From Carposina sasakii (Eukaryota > Arthropoda > Insecta > Lepidoptera > Carposinidae): a stretch of DNA of 64,000 bases. Within the stretch, counting starts at the first letter, position 1, and every line of letters starts with the position of its first letter. Positions 58,820 through 64,000 of this stretch are shown here, piece after piece. A program made the position numbers and the translations under genes. The notes under the pieces were generated by a model. It ran no database searches. It was not told where the DNA came from and saw only the letters and a list, made by a program, of their open reading frames with translations. The DNA is taken from contig CP053159.1 in assembly GCA_014607495.2 (NCBI GenBank), positions 10,671,501 to 10,735,500 of the forward strand. Reading direction: 5' to 3'.

Positions 58820-58843
58820 GGTATCTTTAGGAGGTAATCTATG
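58820..58843 (-). repeat. P-like right terminal inverted repeat
   Basis: Complement of 57156-57179; followed by the CCTTCAAC duplication at 58844-58851. Confidence 0.88.
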
Positions 58844-58851
58844 CCTTCAAC

Positions 58852-60210
58852 CCAACACCGTCCGTATCGGACCGATTCATACAAAGTGATGCAGTTTTAT
58901 GAGTTTCTTTGAGCAATCGTGATAACATTCCTTAATGGATATTAAAATCTAATTACAATTTACCTACGTACCTTAAAATAACGAAAGTAATAGCATGATT
59001 GAATACACACAGCAAATCATGACAATGAAGAAACCTTTTATTGAATAATCATAGTAGGCTATCCGTAAAAATGTAGGCAGTACCTAACATTTAAAAATGT
59101 CAATCGAGAAAAAACTTGTACCTATAATATGGTTTAACCTGAAATAAATGATTAAAGTTTCTTCTTTCAAACTAGAAATAATCTCATATTTTTTATAATC
59201 TCAGTGTAATACAAAATTAATCTTAGAGACTTATCATACCCACTATCTCGTATGCAAAGGTTTATATTTACATTTCATTTCGTTCTTGAATCAGATGATA
59301 GCTAGAAACTTTTACGTGGGCCGGGAATTACAGACATTCCAATGTCGCAAGCATTGTGTAAAATATATTAGTAGACTTATTAGCGTGCATTTGATATAAC
59401 ACGACTCTACCTACTGTTCTGGACTTCTGTTTTAGAACTTAGAGCAAATCATGCAAAGTTATATTGTTTTGTGTTTAATGCTAGTTCTCAAATAGTATAA
59501 TAACCATGATTGGTGTTTGGTTTAATTAAACGAAAAGAGAATAATCAATTAACCCTAATTAACCCTAAGATTAACGCTCATCTGAGAATTTACCGTAACT
59601 GTTACGAAAGAAACGATTTACAACCAAACAACAACAAAAAAAATTTACAGTAGCGCAAGGCCAATATTAATGACATCATAGCAGGTACACACGTAGAGAT
59701 GGAATCGCGATGGAACATTTCGATCTATTATTTCGACTTTTATTCGAAACCTCGAAGTGTGTCAGACACGTGCTGGACTACGAGGTACAGTCGATGTTAT
59801 GAAGGTGTGGGATACACTGAGTGAGTTGTATGTATGGCATCACGTCACGCAGCGTGGGCAGTCCGCGCCCCGCCGCCGCCATCGCGGTGACGCATCGTTA
59901 CTATTTCGATAATGCCATCTAGAGATCTGTCTGAAGAGACGTTTATTGAGTTATAAACTTGATGTGGACTGACTAAATTATTATATAATTAGTTAGTCGA
60001 GTTAATTATAAAGTAATAATTTATAATGTAGGTAATAAATAATAGGTAGATATTGTAAATATTGATGGAGTAGGTGCCATCACTTTCCAATCACAGATTA
60101 GTTGGCATAAGTACCTATATTGAAATTTAATTAAGCTGCATCTATTGTATTTTATTCTAAAGCAAGGAAAAATCTATAATGTGATTATCAAAGTTAATAA
60201 TTAGCATATA
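58852..60210. other. No gene recognised; short GC-rich block at 59850-59895
   Basis: AT-rich except for 'gcgccccgccgccgccatcg' and flanks. Nothing further can be supported. Confidence 0.35.
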
Positions 60211-60214
60211 CCTA

Positions 60215-60451
60215 CAGGGTATAGCAAAAGGGGTATGTTAATCGAAAAGCTAGGAAAATAGCCTACTTTAGAGAACCTACTCCCAAAATTTGAGACTCTA
60301 AATGAAATGCTCATTTTCCCAGTCAATAGTATTGAATTAGTTTTTCAAATTATAATTCCTAAACAAGTCAGGAATGTTCATACAGCCTTTAAAAATAATA
60401 TGGGCTATATTCATAGCTTTTCGCTTAACATACCCTTTTTGTTACATCCTG
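60215..60451. mobile_element. M1 hairpin MITE
   Basis: Ends CAGGGTATAGCAAAAGGGGT and 'tacccttttt gttacatcctg' with TA outside. Arms 'aatcgaaaagctaggaaaat' and 'catagcttttcgcttaacat'. Confidence 0.72.
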
Positions 60452-60519
60452 TATTTTACGACAAAAATTTAATCTACCTAAACGAAGAAACTACTCTCTA
60501 ATATCTTGAGACACGTTGT

Positions 60520-60680
60520 TGGTCTGTTGTCCCTTGGCGACCGCATGGCGAGACACATTAGTCGGTAGGTTGCAGCGTTGTTTGGTCGGCCCCGACCCCG
60601 TCCCATCGTGCGTGGTCACAGCACGGGACAGTCCACGGGCACAGCCGCGCGCGCCTGCACGACCAACAGCTCTCGAATTA
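60520..60680. other. GC-rich block of unknown nature
   Basis: The most GC-rich 160 bases of the final 8 kb ('ggtcggccccgaccccgtcc', 'gcacagccgcgcgcgcctgc'). Open frames exist on both strands, as expected from composition. It could be a 5' UTR exon or promoter of a gene outside the window, or part of a repeat. Confidence 0.3.
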
Positions 60681-60789
60681 AACAACAAAACATTTGAGAA
60701 AAGCGGCCTCTTTCATGGTCCATTCACCTTGGATCTGTGGTGCAATATTTTTGTTTTTGTTGCCATAATCCGTGTGCTCTGATTCCAAT

Positions 60790-61380
60790 TTTTGTGATCA
60801 ACTTTGAAATAGTTTTGTGGAAGTTCGGTATTGTTGATAGTGATAGTTGTCAAGTCCCAGCCAGCGTGAGTTTGACCCAGTTCAATTTCGATTTAAGAAG
60901 AGGTAAATTTTCTCGAAGAAATGGTGAATGGGTAAAATGGAATTTGTAATTACATATTTTACTTTGATGTTCGTATTTCGTATGCAGTTTAAATAAATTT
61001 ACAATGAGCCGGATGAAAATCTATTTTATGAGCATACTCTGTCGACGGAATGAGTTGAATTGAATATTTATTTAAACTTTCCTTGATGATTTCAGTCACA
61101 CTATTTTAAACTTGTGCTCGTATTGATATAGTTCGTCCAAGATTATAATGTTTGGAATTTTTTATGGTATTAATACATACCGTATCGTCATGGAAATTTA
61201 ATATAGCCCATATAATTACCCAAAGCGTATATAAAAATGTATGGGTACTCATTACGATTCCAACCTACGAGTATATTGTAAGATCATAACCATGCAAGTG
61301 TGCAAGTAGGTAATGTAAGACGTGTTGGGCAAGTCTAGTAGCGTTGATGGCTCCAGAGCTGCATTATACTCAACTTCTTT
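60790..61380. other. No recognisable feature
   Basis: AT-rich, no feature supported. Confidence 0.35.
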
Positions 61381-61385
61381 GCTGG

Positions 61386-61676
61386 AAACATAGAAGACCG
61401 GTCTCATTCGCTATCTCACTCGTTTCCCTCAATGCTGCGGGCATAGTATGAAATGGTTGTTGAGAACGACATCTCACATCTAAACGTCAGACAGACGAAG
61501 TAAGGTGCATATCGCGGGATTTAATTTGAAACATAGAAAACCGGTCTTATTCGCTGTCTCACTCGTTTCCCTAAATGCTGCGGGCATAGTTGAAACGATT
61601 GTTGAGAACTCAGGTTGAGAACGACATCTCACATCTAAACGTCAGACGCATGAAGTAAGGTGCATTTCGCGGGATT
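61386..61676 (+). repeat. Tandem duplication of a ~145-bp unit
   Basis: Unit 1 (61386-61530) and unit 2 (61531-61676) share 'gaaacatagaa.accggtct', 'tctcactcgtttccct', 'aatgctgcgggcatagt', 'gaacgacatctcacatctaa' and 'gaagtaaggtgcat.tcgcg'. Unit 2 has a small insertion. Confidence 0.7.
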
Positions 61677-61679
61677 TCA

Positions 61680-62120
61680 AGGATTAGCAGTGAAATTTCA
61701 TTATGTACTCTCTTGAACATTTTTGAACCATGCAAACCATCAAAGTCGAGCACGAAGCAAATACTGCCGTACCATTCTTTACTGGAACCATTTCGCTGCA
61801 TTTTCAGGCCCCTATTTGAGAAACTCTGGATAAGACCAGAAAGCAGAAATTTTCGTCATCCAGTAAGCTATAATCACATACTTAAAATCCAAAATTTCAA
61901 GTCTGTAGGTCATTTAGTTCCGAAGTTAAGCAAAAACAAAATTTCGCATTTATGACAGACACTCACTCACTCACTCATGATCATCAAAATAGAACTAGTA
62001 CTTCCCATAAACTCAGAGAGCTGAAATTTGGTACAGAGTTAGGGTTTAATTACCACATAAAGGGAAAACTAGGATAATCGAAGATCTGGAGTACCTGGTG
62101 ACCCTGATTAGGAAACACAA
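61680..62120 (+). repeat. Dispersed lepidopteran repeat with (actc)n
   Basis: 'cagacactcactcactcact' (about 61957-61976), then 'gagagctgaaatttggtaca' and 'gttagggtttaattaccaca', a pattern frequent around moth repeats. No coding evidence. Confidence 0.4.
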
Positions 62121-62299
62121 GAGCCAAACCAAACTAGATAAGAGACATACCGCCTTTACAAAAAATATTCAACTTTGTGGGCCGTTTCATTTGATGTCAA
62201 AAATCGAAGGTCTGAAGTATCTGATGAAGAACCCTCAGCTGGTCTCAGCTGTATTAGAGATATGGTAATGCCCCCTTCTACTATTGATAGCGTGTATTA

Positions 62300-62560
62300 G
62301 CCGCGTGGTGCCGGCAGAGTAGAATTCGTACCACCCCATGGCTGCCCGTGGGTATCGTACGAGGCGATTAAGGGTTTCCGGGAGGTGGGCAGCAACGCCT
62401 CCCGTGTTGACAACATAGTCCAAAATACAAACTGCGGTCACCAACCCGCCTGCCCAGCGTGGTGACAATGGGCAAATACCCCCCATGGCAGTCTGGGGGC
62501 GTGCCCTGGGGGAGGCCTTCGTCTAGCAGTGAACTGCAATAGGCTGATGATGATGACTAT
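62300..62560 (+). repeat. RTE-tail SINE, best full-length copy
   Basis: Starts 'gccgcgtggtgccggcagag' and passes through 'gtatcgtacgaggcgattaa', 'caactgcggtcaccaaccc' and 'tgccctgggggaggccttcg' to the end 'gaactgcaataggctgatga'. The last about 30 bases match the 3' end of the RTE LINE fragment at 38716-38898. Copies: 8680, 10922, 16187, 16495, 48525, 50400. Confidence 0.7.
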
Positions 62561-62619
62561 TTGTACATAAAAAATCAACTGTCATTACCAAAATCCAGCG
62601 TAGTGGGACACATCTTCTA

Positions 62620-62675
62620 ATTTAATCTAGCCTATAGCGTCCCACTGCTGGGCGAATGCCTCCCCTTCTCCTTTT
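62620..62675 (-). repeat. LINE-tail fragment
   Basis: 'tatagcgtcccactgctggg' and 'cgaatgcctccccttct' are an inverted form of a common lepidopteran LINE 3' block. Confidence 0.4.
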
Positions 62676-62679
62676 AATA

Positions 62680-63999
62680 CGCATATAAATAAAATTAAAG
62701 GAATATTGATCCACGTTTCTTATCTCTCGAATTTTATATATGAATATTGTAATAAAATCTGCGTTAACACTTTGAATTGAAAAAATTGCATGACATCAAT
62801 TCGAATAAAATTAGTATTTTTATAGGTTTTTATTGCGATTACCTTTACCACCTACCATTATAGTTATGGTAGGTACTCGTATATACCATTATGTATCCAA
62901 ACCGCAGACCGACTTCATAATTATTTTTAAATGGAGTTATTATATGTCGCATAATAAATTACCTATAGTAAAAACCCACGCTATTACTCCGAGCTTATTC
63001 TGACCTTATACCCTTTACCATACAGATATTGTCACCTCAGAGTATCTCTACTCACATTTACTCAGGGGTAGAATGCGAATGCAGGAAGGGTATGTTTCAT
63101 AACTCAATACTGTAACTAAATGAAATCAATGTTTTGTATTTCACACCCTTCGCGGCCATTGGGTGGACACTTTGAAATGCTAGGCTTTTGAAATTTTTTA
63201 ATCCTAATGGGGTTTAAAGGAAACCGTTACTTGCTCCTAGAGCCATGGGCCTAGGTGTTAACAACACCGAAGTTAATTGTTCTTGAAGAGGATATATCCC
63301 TGACTATTTACCAAAAATTTGGTGCAATTTGGCAATGCAGTAAAAAAGTTATTCATAAGTTATAATAAGTCCAGTGTTTATGCTATAATAATTTCTCGTA
63401 AAAATCTTGCTACATGCATCAATGTGCAGAAAAACGCAGTATATTTACTCAACTTTGGACCCTAATATTTCAGAAACCAGACACTTCCCAGGTATGCTTC
63501 AATGAAGAAAAATGATCGTTATGATGAGGAGATTCCGAAGTTTTCAGAAACGTTGACGACCAAAAATCACTCTGTATAGCAATTTTTTTAATACATGTTT
63601 CAACATGTTAACAGCTAGGCCCACGTCTATCCTTCTTCTTTGTATGAAAAAAAATCATCTTGTAATTTTATTATCTAATTCAGAAAGTAATAAGTACCCT
63701 TAAATTAAATTCATTTTATAGCTGTTTCAGCGATGGGGAATCAAAGTATACGCGGACGAAGTCACTGACTAAATGCTAGTACTAAATAAATAGCCACTAA
63801 CAATATGTAGACACGCGTTTCTAAATAAATAATAGATTGAGCAAGCAGCCGCTGCTCTTGTTTACTTATTACTTACCCACCCCCATCATATTATGGGAAA
63901 ATAACAATAACGCTTTTCACGAAAAAGCCTCTAAACTTAGTTAGCCTCGGGCAATACTTCTCAGTAAACATAAAGCACATTTCCGTGGCTTACAAATTA
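62680..63999. other. No gene recognised at the right edge
   Basis: AT-rich. Apart from the 63520-63578 repeat and a 'cgcggacgaagtcactgact' tail remnant near 63752 (Helitron-like), nothing is recognised. Confidence 0.35.
63520..63578 (+). repeat. MITE-like terminus copy
   Basis: 'gatgaggagattccgaagtt' and 'gttgacgaccaaaaatcac' then TCTGTATA match 13240-13299 almost exactly. Confidence 0.5.
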
Positions 64000-64000
64000 A

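Larger units (their letters stand above)
57156..58843 (-). mobile_element. P-element-like deletion derivative with THAP exon
   Basis: 1688 bp bounded by perfect 24-bp inverted repeats starting CATAGATTACCTCCTAAAG, with an exact 8-bp target duplication CCTTCAAC. An 8-bp duplication, ends beginning CA and a THAP-type N-terminal exon 200 bp inside the right end together point to the P superfamily. Most of the transposase body is missing: no GTP-binding or RNase H-like coding remains. So it is non-autonomous but still transposable in trans if a source copy exists. A TATA-like box (tatataa on the minus strand, about 58765-58775) precedes the exon. Confidence 0.75.

Noticed and set aside
60491..60782. 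Overlapping open frames on both strands (65 and 88 codons)
   Set aside because: High GC reduces stop codons on both strands; no domain or splice structure supports either.
1..64000. CRISPR array or prokaryotic operon
   Set aside because: No regularly spaced repeats; spliced eukaryotic gene, SINEs and LTR elements show nuclear insect DNA.

Overview
The window is nuclear DNA from a lepidopteran insect (moth or butterfly). It is AT-rich, and about two thirds of it holds no host gene that I can see. Three things point to Lepidoptera: a seven-coding-exon acyl-CoA desaturase with the moth/butterfly signature GATD, Helitron-like repeats ending in the usual lepidopteran 'cacgcggacgaagtcg...CTAG' tail, and RTE-type LINE tails ending in 'tggactgcaataggctgatgatg'. 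The species cannot be named from the sequence.

Layout. (1) 402-11226, minus strand: the only host gene I can assemble. It encodes a 374-residue fatty acyl-CoA desaturase of the GATD (delta-9) lineage. The reading frame is open through seven coding exons with canonical splice sites, and its introns are loaded with short repeats. A splice acceptor just 5' of the start codon implies an upstream non-coding exon; a GC-rich block with a good donor at about 34519-34690 is a speculative candidate. (2) About 11.2-39.6 kb: no coding gene. There are SINEs, Helitron fragments, TA-flanked MITEs, a hAT-like MITE candidate at 28456 and an RTE LINE 3' end at 38716. (3) 39600-45726: a full-length BEL/Pao LTR retrotransposon with an 1818-codon gag-pol ORF, LTRs that read as identical, and a CCTGA target duplication. 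(4) 46015-47122: a non-autonomous element between TTAA sites that carries a possible small two-exon gene. (5) 51406-51580: a GC-rich inverted-repeat MITE. (6) 51695-55286: an apparently intact Transib DNA transposon (RAG1-like transposase, ends CACAGTG, TSD CGCCG). (7) 57156-58843: a P-element-like deletion derivative with 24-bp TIRs, an 8-bp TSD CCTTCAAC and a THAP-type first exon. (8) The rest, to 64000, is more MITEs, a local duplication and SINE copies.

Overall this is one housekeeping or lipid gene beside a long accessory tract. Four structurally complete mobile elements of different classes (BEL/Pao, Transib, P-like, TTAA-type) lie within about 20 kb. The BEL and Transib copies look recent and possibly functional. 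Protein family calls rest on motifs read by eye; no database search was run.
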